Positions 1 to 9,152 of a DNA stretch of 64,000 nucleotides are shown here, in pieces. The DNA lies in the NCBI GenBank assembly GCA_023439505.1, contig JAEXNR010000007.1, forward strand, positions 493,449 through 557,448, in the 5' to 3' direction. Each line of letters opens with the position of its first letter. Within the stretch, counting starts at the first letter, position 1. The notes under the pieces were generated by a model that was not told where the DNA came from, searched no databases, and worked only from the letters and a program-made list of their open reading frames with translations. The position numbers were made by a program, and so were the translations under genes. Source of the DNA: Bacillota bacterium (GTDB taxonomy: Bacteria > Bacillota > Clostridia > Lachnospirales > Lachnospiraceae).

Positions 1-1463
1 TCCTGTCTTGTAAGTAGTTCATGAATGTGTGTCTTAATAAGTTCCGTCAAATGTGTTGCTATAATTGAGGGTGGATCCACCACGGTATAACCGTAAGATT
101 CTGCCCTCTCTCTCTGCCCTTCTGTAATCCAGATAGCCGGAAGATGAAAGGAGGGTTCAAACGTAGGAATTCCGGTGATCTCATCTTCCACATAACCCGG
201 ATTCATTGCCATATAATGATCAAAGAGAATTTCTCCTTCACTTACCTGGATCCCTTTTATTTTAACAATATACTGATTTGGATTCAACTGTATATTATCC
301 CTTAATCGGATCATGGGAACAACGCAGCCTAAATCAAGTGCAATCTGCCTTCTTATTAATACCACGCGATCCAAAAGATCACCGCCCTGATTCGTATCCG
401 CAAGGGGAATGATTCCATAGCCAAATTCCAGCTCAATGGGATCAACCTGCAGCAAAGATACCACATTCTCCGGTTTTCTGATCTCATTCGCAGAAACTTC
501 TTCCGCGGAAACCTCCTGTTCAATTTCTGCCTCTTCAAATCTGGATGCAATGGTACGTGCGGAAATAATAAAGATAACACCGTATGCAGCGAACAGAAAC
601 GGATTTAACGGAGTCACGATCCCAAGAAATATCATACTTCCACCAACCATATAGAGTACCTTGGGTATTGAAAAGAGCTGCTTAACCAACAAATCTCCAA
701 AGTCGACTTCCTTAGAAACCTTTGTTACCAATACACCTGTAGCCAGGGAAATCATTAAAGACGGAATCTGGCTAACAAGACCGTCACCAATGCTTAACAG
801 AGCAAAATGCTGAAACGCTTCCGCTGCCCCCTGACCATTCATCATATTCAAGGCAGTACCGCCGACAAGATTAATCAGCGTCATAATCAGACCTACGACA
901 GCATCACCCTTGACATACTTCGTAGCACCATCCATTGATCCGAAAAAGGCCGCTTCGTCCTGAAGTTTTTCACGGCGGACCTTTGCTTCTGTATCTGTAA
1001 TTGCTCCGGTATTCAGATCAGCATCAATTGCCATCTGTTTACCGGGCATTGCATCCAGAGTAAATCTGGCAGACACTTCCGCAACACGTTCGGACCCTTT
1101 ATTGATTACCAAAAATTGGACTAATATCAAAACAATAAATATAATAATACCAATGACCAGATTACCTCCGCCAACAAACATACCGAATGTCGTAACGACA
1201 TTTCCGGGTTCTCCTGTCTGTAGGATTAATCTTGTACTGGACACATTTAAAGAGATACGAAACAAAGTTGTAAAAAGAATAATCGTCGGAAATGCAGACA
1301 TATTCAGAACTTCTCTCGAAAATAATGTGTTAAATAAAACTACCATGGCCAGGGAAATATTCAGCGCCAATAAAATATCAAGAATTATGGAGTTCATTGG
1401 TATGATCAAAAATACTATAGCAGAAAGTACATATAACCCGACTGAAAAATCCGTTTTCTTCAT
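1..1463 (-). CDS. flhA: Flagellar export gate protein FlhA (3' end beyond window)
   Basis: FlhA is the large inner-membrane subunit of the flagellar type III export gate. It is a membrane domain followed by a cytosolic domain that docks substrate-chaperone complexes. About 487 codons are present against roughly 690 in the family, so the C-terminal cytosolic part is off the left edge. Visible are several hydrophobic helices near the N-terminus, the conserved FHIPEP-type segment around the string TRLILQTGEPGNVVTTFG, and the start of the soluble domain. The start chosen at 1463 (MKKTDFSVGLY) has AGGAGG about nine bases upstream. An upstream ATG in another frame is too close to that site. It is the last operon gene visible, 30 bp after flhB. 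Confidence 0.95.
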   Translation of the reverse strand, partial: MKKTDFSVGLYVLSAIVFLIIPMNSIILDILLALNISLAMVVLFNTLFSREVLNMSAFPTIILFTTLFRISLNVSSTRLILQTGEPGNVVTTFGMFVGGGNLVIGIIIFIVLILVQFLVINKGSERVAEVSARFTLDAMPGKQMAIDADLNTGAITDTEAKVRREKLQDEAAFFGSMDGATKYVKGDAVVGLIMTLINLVGGTALNMMNGQGAAEAFQHFALLSIGDGLVSQIPSLMISLATGVLVTKVSKEVDFGDLLVKQLFSIPKVLYMVGGSMIFLGIVTPLNPFLFAAYGVIFIISARTIASRFEEAEIEQEVSAEEVSANEIRKPENVVSLLQVDPIELEFGYGIIPLADTNQGGDLLDRVVLIRRQIALDLGCVVPMIRLRDNIQLNPNQYIVKIKGIQVSEGEILFDHYMAMNPGYVEDEITGIPTFEPSFHLPAIWITEGQRERAESYGYTVVDPPSIIATHLTELIKTHIHELLTRQ

Positions 1464-1493
1464 TAACCATGCCTCCTGCGGGAGAATCTATTT

Positions 1494-2633
1494 TTAACGA
1501 TTGTCATTATTCTTAAGTCCATATACATAAGCCAGAACTTCCGCTGTCATCTGGTATAGCTCCTGCGGAATCTCATCCCCTACATTAACATTATAATATA
1601 GCATTCTTGCCAAAGGCTTATTTTCAACAATTTCAATATGGTGTTCTTTGGCGGCGTCTTTTATCTTCAGTGCCAGATAATCGGCTCCTTTTGCGATAAG
1701 AACAGGGGCTGCTGATGTATCACGGTCATATTTAATTGCCGCGGCAAGATGAGTGGGATTGGTAATTACGACATCTGCTTCCGGTAGACTTTGCATCATT
1801 CTTTGTCGGGATACCTCTGACATCTTAGCTCTGATTCTGCTCTTGATCTTAGGATCTCCTTCAGAATTTTTAAACTCATCTTTCACTTCCTGTTTTGACA
1901 TTCTCATGTCCTTACGGAATTTTAATTTTTGATAAATCAAATCAGCAATTCCGATAATTAAAAATATTACACTGATTTTAATTCCTAAATCTATGACAAG
2001 ATTACCGGTCAGTAACATAGCCTGCATAAGATCCATATCATAGAGCAAATACAGAATGCCCCACTGATCTTTTAATGTGCTATAGGAAATTAAGGTAATC
2101 GCTGCAATCTTAATTAATTCAAAAATAAGTCCTACAAATTTCTCCTTGGATAGGATTTTCTTAAATCCGCTGATCGGATTAATCTTATTAAACTTCGGTT
2201 TTAACAGTTTTCCCGAGATCTTCCATTTTACCTGGAATAATATTACCACAAAGGATACGACAATGGCTGATAAAAAAATCGGTAAGCAGGTCTGCAATAT
2301 GGTGATAATTGCATCGGATATCATACTTACTATATTGTTTACATTCAGATCATCTTTTGCCACTTTTTCAATATTCTGATAGGATTTAAAAAATGATTTC
2401 TGAAATTGATTGCTGATAAATCCAACAAAAATCTTTAACATTACAAAAAGTGCTGCCAGGGAGGAAGCCGTGATCAATTCCGTACTTCTGGCAACCTGAC
2501 CTTCCTGTCTTGCATCACTTAATTTTTTAGCCGTTGGTTCTTCTGTCTTGTCCGCTGCACTATCCGCAAAAAACTGAAGTTGATAAGGAAGTACATACGA
2601 CACATTCCGAAAAAACACTTCTTCCTCTAACAT
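1494..2633 (-). CDS. flhB: Flagellar export switch protein FlhB
   Basis: FlhB is the export-gate component that switches substrate specificity from rod/hook to filament proteins. The N-terminal half has four hydrophobic segments. The cytosolic C-terminal domain carries the self-cleavage motif NPTH at about residues 292-295, in the context VVITNPTHLAAAIKYD. The EEPTAKKLSDARQEGQV signature near residue 31 is typical of FlhB N-termini. Length (379 aa) is normal, and GGGGAGGA precedes the ATG. It lies between fliR and flhA, as in other Firmicute flagellar operons. Confidence 0.96.
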   Translation of the reverse strand: MLEEEVFFRNVSYVLPYQLQFFADSAADKTEEPTAKKLSDARQEGQVARSTELITASSLAALFVMLKIFVGFISNQFQKSFFKSYQNIEKVAKDDLNVNNIVSMISDAIITILQTCLPIFLSAIVVSFVVILFQVKWKISGKLLKPKFNKINPISGFKKILSKEKFVGLIFELIKIAAITLISYSTLKDQWGILYLLYDMDLMQAMLLTGNLVIDLGIKISVIFLIIGIADLIYQKLKFRKDMRMSKQEVKDEFKNSEGDPKIKSRIRAKMSEVSRQRMMQSLPEADVVITNPTHLAAAIKYDRDTSAAPVLIAKGADYLALKIKDAAKEHHIEIVENKPLARMLYYNVNVGDEIPQELYQMTAEVLAYVYGLKNNDNR

Positions 2634-2658
2634 TCGAGTCCTCCCCGAAAATCATGCC

Positions 2659-3429
2659 TCATGGTTTTAATAATTGAATTGCCGCTCTCATTTTTGTAAT
2701 CATATCATTAAAAATGAAATCTGCAACTGACGGTATCAGCTGTATCATCATTGCCAGTACAAATAATCCGACAATAATTTTTAACTGGATTCCGATCACA
2801 AACATATTAATCTGGGGCGCGACCTTTGATAGTATCGCTAAAATTGTATTAACAACGAGAATCGACCCATAGATCGGAATTACGATACGAAAACCAATGA
2901 TAAAATAATCCGTTACAAATCGTACCATTAATTCGTACATATCAGGCCTGAAAAATACATCTCCTAGTTGAATCACCTGAAAGGAATCGATGATTGCCCT
3001 TAAAAAATAATGGTGCAGATCTGTAATTATCATAACAAGAATAATCAAATATCCATAGATATTTGCCGTAATCGTTGATTGTGTCAGGGTAACCGGATCC
3101 AATTGATTTACCATGGAAAAACCAATTTCCATATCAATAATCTGTCCCGCAAAATTAATGATATAAAAAGCTATATTTGCAAACAGGCCAATAATCGCAC
3201 CTGCAATTGCCTCTCTTATAACCAGAATAGAATACTCTATTACACTTTCATAACCCGGCGCCGGTACCGGAACTGTATAAAACATAATCGCAGCGAGGAA
3301 GATAGCCAAGCCGGTCTTCACGCGAAAAGGTACGTTATTTAAGGAAAAGAACGGACCGGTGAATATAAATCCTGAAATTCTTACAAGAATCAATAAAAAT
3401 ATTTCAAAATTAATCAGTGAAAACGTCAT
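2659..3429 (-). CDS. fliR: Flagellar export gate protein FliR
   Basis: FliR is a multi-pass membrane component of the FliPQR export channel under the basal body. The 256-aa product is strongly hydrophobic along its whole length, with family landmarks such as the FSMVNQLDP-like segment in the middle. Its ATG overlaps the fliQ stop codon (ATGA overlap), indicating translational coupling. Gene order fliP-fliQ-fliR-flhB is the conserved export-gate order. It is distinguished from FlhB by lack of the NPTH motif. Confidence 0.95.
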   Translation of the reverse strand: MTFSLINFEIFLLILVRISGFIFTGPFFSLNNVPFRVKTGLAIFLAAIMFYTVPVPAPGYESVIEYSILVIREAIAGAIIGLFANIAFYIINFAGQIIDMEIGFSMVNQLDPVTLTQSTITANIYGYLIILVMIITDLHHYFLRAIIDSFQVIQLGDVFFRPDMYELMVRFVTDYFIIGFRIVIPIYGSILVVNTILAILSKVAPQINMFVIGIQLKIIVGLFVLAMMIQLIPSVADFIFNDMITKMRAAIQLLKP

Positions 3430-3701
3430 ACGTTATTTACATAATAACTAAAATTAGAGAATAATTCTATGGTAAATTCCCCAATTGTAGTTAAAAGCCA
3501 ATTGCCAAGCAACATTATAATGAGAAATGTTGCGACCAGTTTGGGAACAAATGTTAATGTCTGTTCTTGAATGGAGGTAACTGTCTGTAAAATACTTATC
3601 ACCAGACCAACAACCAAAGAAGTTATCAGCATTGGCGCTGATAACTTAAGTGCCAGCATAAGTGCCTGCCTTGCAATATCAACAATAACTATCTCATTCA
3701 T
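3426..3701 (-). CDS. fliQ: Flagellar export gate protein FliQ
   Basis: FliQ is a small two-helix membrane protein that forms part of the FliPQR channel. The 91-aa product has two long hydrophobic segments flanking the conserved motif TSIQEQTLTFVPK, which is diagnostic of FliQ. AAGGTG lies a few bases upstream of the ATG. It follows fliP by about 50 bp and overlaps the fliR start by four bases. Confidence 0.95.
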   Translation of the reverse strand: MNEIVIVDIARQALMLALKLSAPMLITSLVVGLVISILQTVTSIQEQTLTFVPKLVATFLIIMLLGNWLLTTIGEFTIELFSNFSYYVNNV

Positions 3702-3750
3702 TTCAACACCTTACTTTCATCTGATAGATCTGGGACTTCCGGCTTTAGGG

Positions 3751-4590
3751 TCAGTAGAACGTCTTTACAAGTTCTCCAATAATAAGATCCCATCCATCCA
3801 CAATAATAAAGAGCAATATTTTAAACGGCATGGAGATCATTGTTGGCGGCAGCATCATCATACCCATGGACATCAATGTTGACGCTACAACCATGTCTAT
3901 CACGACGAAAGGGATATAAACGAGAAAACCGATTATAAATGCTTTTCTTAATTCGCTGATAATAAAGGACGGTATTACGACTGACAGCGGAATATCATCT
4001 CTGGTATCTACCTTATCAATCTGAGCAATATCCAAAAACAGCCTCAAATCCTTTACATTGGTCTGATCCAGCATAAATTCTCTCAGCGGCTTCACCCCCG
4101 CATCAAATGCTTCCTGCTGCGTGATTGTCCCGGCTGAAAGCGGCTTAACCGCATCGTTATTAATTTGTGTCAGGACAGGTGACATAATAAAAAATGTAAG
4201 AAACAACGCCAGCCCTGTCAAAATTTGATTTGGCGGGGTAGTCTGAGTTCCGATTGCTGATCTGACAAAGTGCAGTACAATAACAATCCTGGTAAAGGAG
4301 GTTACCATGATTAAGATAGAAGGTGCCAACGATATTACAGTAAGAACCAATAACATCTGTAGGGTTGCTGACAAGCCGGTACCATTCTGATCCGTATTCA
4401 ATGTGAATTGCAACGGTCCCAGAGTGCCGTTTATGTTATTTGCGGATGCTGCGTTCGCTGTTGCTGTGTTATTGTCAAGCGTTGATGCAAGAACTTCTTT
4501 CGTAGGTAAAAAGGTTAATATACAGACGATTAATAACAAAATGACAATGACACACTTTTTTCTTCCGTACTTCTTATGATATGTATTCAT
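3751..4590 (-). CDS. fliP: Flagellar export gate protein FliP
   Basis: FliP is the main pore-forming component of the flagellar type III channel. The product (about 279 aa) begins with a cleavable-looking signal segment. It then shows the family hallmarks SFTRIVIVLHFVRSAIGTQ and QTTPPNQILTGLALFLTFF, and a C-terminal half rich in membrane helices (MSMGMMMLPP). I prefer ATG at 4590 over the in-frame TTG at 4599, because AAAGG sits at normal spacing for the ATG and abuts the TTG. The gene follows fliO and precedes fliQ. Confidence 0.95.
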   Translation of the reverse strand: MNTYHKKYGRKKCVIVILLLIVCILTFLPTKEVLASTLDNNTATANAASANNINGTLGPLQFTLNTDQNGTGLSATLQMLLVLTVISLAPSILIMVTSFTRIVIVLHFVRSAIGTQTTPPNQILTGLALFLTFFIMSPVLTQINNDAVKPLSAGTITQQEAFDAGVKPLREFMLDQTNVKDLRLFLDIAQIDKVDTRDDIPLSVVIPSFIISELRKAFIIGFLVYIPFVVIDMVVASTLMSMGMMMLPPTMISMPFKILLFIIVDGWDLIIGELVKTFY

Positions 4591-4602
4591 GAATACCAAC
4601 CT

Positions 4603-5031
4603 TTACTCTTTATTGCCTTTGAGCTTTTCCAGGATTAGTTTGAAGTTTTGCTTCTCTTCGGAAGGAACCTCCTTCGATAAAACATCCGTTTCCTCAAGTT
4701 CGGTTATAAACCGGATCGAATCTTTGCTGATTGAGATAACCAGATATTTATTCGCAACCTTAACAATCTGTAGTGCTTTATTTTGTGTAATACGATATGT
4801 ATCAATCACCTTGAAATTACTGTTCTTCAATTGATTTATCTTCGCTCCTCCAACAAATCTGGAGGTATAGTATGCTGCAATAAGTATAATAACCAAAATA
4901 ACAATCAGACCAAACAACTGCCACACATTATCCATGGTTGTCACTCTATGCTCTGTCTTTTGTGTTGTACCAGCATTAATTTGATCAATTAAGCTATCTC
5001 CCTGCAACATTACTATCATTTTTAACATCAT
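4603..5031 (-). CDS. fliO: Flagellar biosynthesis protein FliO (FliZ-like)
   Basis: FliO is a small bitopic membrane protein that helps assemble the FliP ring. The product shows one hydrophobic helix (WQLFGLIVILVIILIAAYY) and a cytosolic domain containing the FliO-type segment KVIDTYRITQNKALQIVKV. The position between cheY and fliP matches fliO/fliZ in Bacillus. Start choice is uncertain: several ATGs follow the cheY stop and none has a strong Shine-Dalgarno. A shorter start at MDNVWQLFG is possible. Confidence 0.85.
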   Translation of the reverse strand: MMLKMIVMLQGDSLIDQINAGTTQKTEHRVTTMDNVWQLFGLIVILVIILIAAYYTSRFVGGAKINQLKNSNFKVIDTYRITQNKALQIVKVANKYLVISISKDSIRFITELEETDVLSKEVPSEEKQNFKLILEKLKGNKE

Positions 5032-5038
5032 ATGAAAA

Positions 5039-5401
5039 TCAACCCACTGCTTTCTTTACCGCTTCCAATACTCTGTCTGCCTGGAACGGTTTTACAATAA
5101 AGTCCTTTGCTCCTGATTGAATAGACTCAATTACCATTGCCTGCTGACCCATAGCGGAACACATAATTACATTGGCATTCGGGTCCATTGATTTGATTTT
5201 CTTTAATGCCTGAATTCCATCCATCTCCGGCATCGTAATATCCATCATCACTAAATCAGGCTTCGTTTCCGTGTATTTATCCACCGCCTTTAACCCGTTT
5301 TCTGCTTCACCTGCAATGTTGTAACCATTTTTAATCAAGATATCCTTGATCATCATTCTCATAAATGCTGCATCATCACAAATTAAAATATTTTTTGCCA
5401 T
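5039..5401 (-). CDS. cheY: Chemotaxis response regulator CheY
   Basis: CheY is a single-domain receiver that, when phosphorylated by CheA, binds the flagellar switch and controls rotation. All active-site residues are visible: the acidic pair CDD at 8-10, phospho-acceptor Asp54 (VMMDITMPEMDG), Ser82 and Lys104 (FIVKPF). The length of 120 aa with no output domain is typical. It lies between fliY and fliO as in the B. subtilis fla/che operon. cheA, cheW and other partners are not in the window. AGGAGA precedes the ATG. Confidence 0.95.
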   Translation of the reverse strand: MAKNILICDDAAFMRMMIKDILIKNGYNIAGEAENGLKAVDKYTETKPDLVMMDITMPEMDGIQALKKIKSMDPNANVIMCSAMGQQAMVIESIQSGAKDFIVKPFQADRVLEAVKKAVG

Positions 5402-5443
5402 ATTCTTTCTCCTATCTTTCTGTGTTTATTATGAAGTTATTCT

Positions 5444-6634
5444 TTATTTATGTTTAATAATCTCAGTAACGCGGATACCAAAAGCTTCTTCCATGACAAC
5501 GACTTCCCCTTTTGCAACGAACTTTCCATTGACCAATACATCAATGGGTTCCCCTGCAAGACGATTGAGTTCAATAATGGTTCCCGGAGTGAAATCCAAT
5601 ATCTCTTTAATTGATTTGCTTGTCCGCCCCAGTTCAACCGTTACTTCAAGAGGCACATCCATTAACAAATCAATATTTTCCGGCTGTACTGCACTACTAA
5701 CCATTGGATTAAATGGCACAAACTGCGCCGGCTGAACATTCACATCCTGAACCGGAGGCATCATGTACGGCATATTGGGTACGGCACCGGGGTACGCCAT
5801 TCCATACGGCGGCGGATATGCTGCCTGCTGCATCTGGCCCTGATACGGTGCCATCGGTGGCATCTGGGGTATCACCTGACTTACCGGCGGCGGTGTGGCA
5901 GCCGAATTTGTACCAGTCTTTGCGGCGGCCGGTCTGGTGGAAACATCCGGTTCCATAGAAGTGGCTTGTACAAATTGCTTATATAAGTCTCTTGCAAAGT
6001 CAAAAGGATAAAGCTGCATCAGTACACTGTCAACCAGATCACCGATTTCCATATGAAAAGATACTCTCACAAAAGAGCCTTTTAAAAAATCCGCTATATT
6101 TTCAGCCTTAACTGAATCATATAAATCAACAATGGATGCGACGGGCGGACTGATATTCACCCTTTTTTCCAACATGGAGGAAATGGAAGTTGCGGCAGAA
6201 CCCATCATCTGATTCATTGCTTCACTAATGGCACTTAGATGTAAATCAGTCAGTTCACTCGATGTATTGGTGCCATCCCCTCCCATCATCAAGTCCGTGA
6301 TAATCTTAACATCTTTTTCTTTTAAAATTAAGATATTATTGCCATCTAAACCATCTTCATAATAGATTTGTATAAATACACAAGATTTATCATAACTATT
6401 AACAATATCCGCCCAGGTCGCGTATTCAACAACCGGAGTTGTAATTACTACTCTCTGGTTAACCAGCGAAAACAGTGTTGTTGCCGCTGTTCCCATGCTA
6501 ATATTGGAAATCTCGCCTATAGCATCTTTCTCAGCATCGTTTAGTTGATCATTCACGGTTGCGATATCTGAATCGTCATTTCCGATGCCGTTGAGTAGAG
6601 CATTTATCTCTTCTTGAGATAACATACCATCCAT
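5444..6634 (-). CDS. fliY: Flagellar switch protein FliY (CheC-like phosphatase plus FliN domain)
   Basis: FliY is a C-ring component that combines CheY-P phosphatase activity with the FliN switch module. The 396-aa protein starts with a short peptide (LSQEEINALL) of the CheY-binding type. Two CheC-like repeats follow, recognisable by E-x2-N-x4-AAT patterns (EISNISMGTAATT and EAMNQMMGSAATS). Then comes a proline/methionine-rich linker at about 240-310 and a C-terminal FliN/SpoA domain (VTVELGRTSKSIKEIL, ending FGIRVTEI). It starts just after fliM with GAGGAG upstream. Confidence 0.94.
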   Translation of the reverse strand: MDGMLSQEEINALLNGIGNDDSDIATVNDQLNDAEKDAIGEISNISMGTAATTLFSLVNQRVVITTPVVEYATWADIVNSYDKSCVFIQIYYEDGLDGNNILILKEKDVKIITDLMMGGDGTNTSSELTDLHLSAISEAMNQMMGSAATSISSMLEKRVNISPPVASIVDLYDSVKAENIADFLKGSFVRVSFHMEIGDLVDSVLMQLYPFDFARDLYKQFVQATSMEPDVSTRPAAAKTGTNSAATPPPVSQVIPQMPPMAPYQGQMQQAAYPPPYGMAYPGAVPNMPYMMPPVQDVNVQPAQFVPFNPMVSSAVQPENIDLLMDVPLEVTVELGRTSKSIKEILDFTPGTIIELNRLAGEPIDVLVNGKFVAKGEVVVMEEAFGIRVTEIIKHK

Positions 6635-6640
6635 AGACTT

Positions 6641-7621
6641 TTACTCCTCTCCTCTAATAATAGTTGAAATCTTCACTGCGTAGGAACCTGAGGAGGCACC
6701 CGCCAGTGCAGTAAATTTATTTAAATTACCCACATAGACAGTTAGTTCATCATCTACTTTTGTATTTAACTTAATGATATCTCCCTGCTGCATATTCATG
6801 AAATCATTTACTGAAATTGTGCTTTTGCCCAGTACTGCCCTGAGAGGCACTCTGGCTTTGGAAATCGCTACCTCAATAATATCCTGGTAAGACTTATCAT
6901 CACTTAACTGCATGGTAGAATACCAATACTTGGTATTTAATTTATCAATCACCTTTTCCAGCGTCACATAAGGGAGACATATATTCATCATCCCTTCGAT
7001 GTTTCCAATTTTAATATTCAGCGTAACAATGGAAATCATTTCACTGGGGGATATAATCTGAGCAAATTGAGAGTTAGTTTCAATTCTCAAGAGTCTGGGC
7101 AGTACCTGAATTACATTCGCCCAGGGTTCCCGCAGCAAATTGGTACACACTGTAACAATACGCTCAATAATCATTAATTCTATTTCAGAAAAGTCTCTCA
7201 TCTTTTCCAGCGGATATCCACCGCCTCCAAGCATTCGGTCAACAATCGCATACCCCAAATTGTCTGCCAGTTCAATGATAATGTTTCCTTCCAAAGGAGA
7301 AAAATCAACAATACCCAAGATAACCGGATTGGAAAGCGCATTTGTAAACTCGGCATATGCTACTGCTTCTGAATTTATTACTTCAACCTGAACGTTTTTT
7401 CGAAGATAGGCAGGAAGATTCGTAGAGAGCAGTCTCGCATAATGTTCAAATATAATATTTAACGTACGAAGATGCTCTTTTGAGAATTTAGAAGGTCTGG
7501 CAAAGTCATAATTTTTAATTTGCTTCTCACTCGTTTGTTTAAACTCATCCGCATCCAATTCACCGCTGCTTAAGGCCGCAAGCAAATTATCTATCTCGTT
7601 TTGGGATAAGACGTCGCCCAT
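6641..7621 (-). CDS. fliM: Flagellar motor switch protein FliM
   Basis: FliM is the C-ring protein that receives CheY-P and transmits the directional signal to FliG. Visible are the N-terminal CheY-binding peptide (VLSQNEIDNLLAAL), the central domain with MLGGGGYP, a FliG-contacting motif, and a C-terminal SpoA-type domain (IKLNTKVDDELTVYVG). I start it at MGDVLSQ (7621), where AGGAGG is eight bases upstream. An in-frame GTG two codons earlier is too close to that site. Confidence 0.95.
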   Translation of the reverse strand: MGDVLSQNEIDNLLAALSSGELDADEFKQTSEKQIKNYDFARPSKFSKEHLRTLNIIFEHYARLLSTNLPAYLRKNVQVEVINSEAVAYAEFTNALSNPVILGIVDFSPLEGNIIIELADNLGYAIVDRMLGGGGYPLEKMRDFSEIELMIIERIVTVCTNLLREPWANVIQVLPRLLRIETNSQFAQIISPSEMISIVTLNIKIGNIEGMMNICLPYVTLEKVIDKLNTKYWYSTMQLSDDKSYQDIIEVAISKARVPLRAVLGKSTISVNDFMNMQQGDIIKLNTKVDDELTVYVGNLNKFTALAGASSGSYAVKISTIIRGEE

Positions 7622-7685
7622 TGTCACTACCTCCTGAAGGTTACTAACATAATAACATAAAATCAGAATAAAATCACCAAAATTC

Positions 7686-8195
7686 TTATGTCAGTATAAT
7701 ATTTCCGAATGAAACACGGATGATAAAATCAGAATTAAAGTAATCCTTGATTTTGTCCAGCACCGCCAGCTTTATTTTTTCTTTATTCGCCTGCACATCA
7801 TCAACTGTATATTTACCGAATTCATCTGATATAAACTCATTGATTATTTCCTGGCTTTCCGTAATCTTCGGCTGTAATTTAACGGTATCTTCATTTTTTG
7901 TATTCACAGATAATGTTACCGGAAACTGTGCATAGTGAACGGAATCATCCCCGTTTTTCTTTAAATTTACAGTGAGTTTGTCCGACAGCGATACGGTAGC
8001 AATATCAGCAACCGTAATATCCTTATTTGCTGCATCCGGAGATTCCATCTCCAAATCAATGATAGAGGCAATTTTACCTACCAAATTTATGGTTCTGTTT
8101 GATGTCGGAACAACTACAAAGATGATAACTGCTGTCAGCACTACATTAATGCATGTCATTGCCAAAATGATGATTGTTAATATGTTTTTTTTCAT
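7686..8195 (-). CDS. fliL: Flagellar basal-body protein FliL
   Basis: FliL is a membrane-anchored periplasmic-face protein that surrounds the stator and affects motor output. The 169-aa product has one N-terminal transmembrane helix (about residues 5-30) and an extracytoplasmic domain with alternating strands. The family's C-terminal pattern is present (KEKIKLAVLDKIKDYF then IIRVSFGNIILT). Sequence conservation is low in this family, so the call leans on topology, length and its place directly before fliM and after motB. Confidence 0.88.
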   Translation of the reverse strand: MKKNILTIIILAMTCINVVLTAVIIFVVVPTSNRTINLVGKIASIIDLEMESPDAANKDITVADIATVSLSDKLTVNLKKNGDDSVHYAQFPVTLSVNTKNEDTVKLQPKITESQEIINEFISDEFGKYTVDDVQANKEKIKLAVLDKIKDYFNSDFIIRVSFGNIILT

Positions 8196-8273
8196 CTCAG
8201 CTTTCCTTCCTCATAATTAAATATATGTGCTTCTTAATAACAGAAGCAATTTAACCTTTTATAGATATAAAAA

Positions 8274-9152
8274 CTATTTATAATCACTAAATTCGTTATA
8301 TAACTTAATCTCGATTCTTCTGTTTAATGCTCGACCGTCAGATGTTTCATTGCTGGCAATCGGTTCATATTCACCTCTTCCGGAATACTTAATCATCTGA
8401 GGATCCAGTTTCTTCGCCGTAATCAAATAATCAGCGGCATTTAGTGCTCTGGCAGAAGACAGCCAGTTATTATCCTTATACTGAGAGCTTTTGATTGGTT
8501 GATTGTCAGTATGACCTTCAATTTCAATATGATAACCGTCATAACGTTTCAAGATATCACCGATTCTTGATAAAACCGGCTTGGCATCCTCTTTAATTTC
8601 CGCCTGACCGGAATCAAACAGAAAGGATCCTCTTAAGGTAATCTGTACGTATTGATAGCCGGCATCCATACTTAGTTCCACGTAACTTTCCAGATTATTA
8701 TTAGCAGTTAAATCAGATATTTTGTTATACAAATTCTTAGTTTCTTCCTCCATTTTGCCCTGAAGAATATCTTTTGCTTTATTTAACACACCGACATCCG
8801 TTGTATCCTGCTCTGACTTACTGTCTGTGGATGTGGAATCTGATTGCTCTTTTCCATCCGCCTGGGAACTGTTCTGCCCCATACTTGTAAAATATTCAGA
8901 TAAATCATTTAACTGTGATATTCCCGAAGAAAGCAATTTCCCCTCTGTTATCGCTGTCTGACCCCCGGAAAAAATACCTATGTTCTTTGACAAAGACCAT
9001 GTGATCTCTTCAAATTTTCTGGCATCAACACTTGACATGGAAAAAAGTAATACAAAGAAGCAGAGCAGCAGATTCATTAAGTCAGCAAAGGTGTTAATCC
9101 ATGGAGCATTGCCTGCCGGAGCTTCTTCTCTTTTTTTTCTAGCCAATGTCAT
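8274..9152 (-). CDS. motB: Flagellar stator protein MotB
   Basis: MotB anchors the proton- or sodium-driven stator to peptidoglycan. Visible are a basic N-terminus and one transmembrane helix containing the conserved ion-binding Asp in NTFADLMNLLLCFFVLLFS. A Ser/Thr/Gln-rich linker follows, then a C-terminal OmpA-like domain with the peptidoglycan-binding signature IEGHTDNQPI. It overlaps the 3' end of motA by 14 bp, so the two are translationally coupled. The start at 9152 is preferred over the GTG at 9155. Confidence 0.95.
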   Translation of the reverse strand: MTLARKKREEAPAGNAPWINTFADLMNLLLCFFVLLFSMSSVDARKFEEITWSLSKNIGIFSGGQTAITEGKLLSSGISQLNDLSEYFTSMGQNSSQADGKEQSDSTSTDSKSEQDTTDVGVLNKAKDILQGKMEEETKNLYNKISDLTANNNLESYVELSMDAGYQYVQITLRGSFLFDSGQAEIKEDAKPVLSRIGDILKRYDGYHIEIEGHTDNQPIKSSQYKDNNWLSSARALNAADYLITAKKLDPQMIKYSGRGEYEPIASNETSDGRALNRRIEIKLYNEFSDYK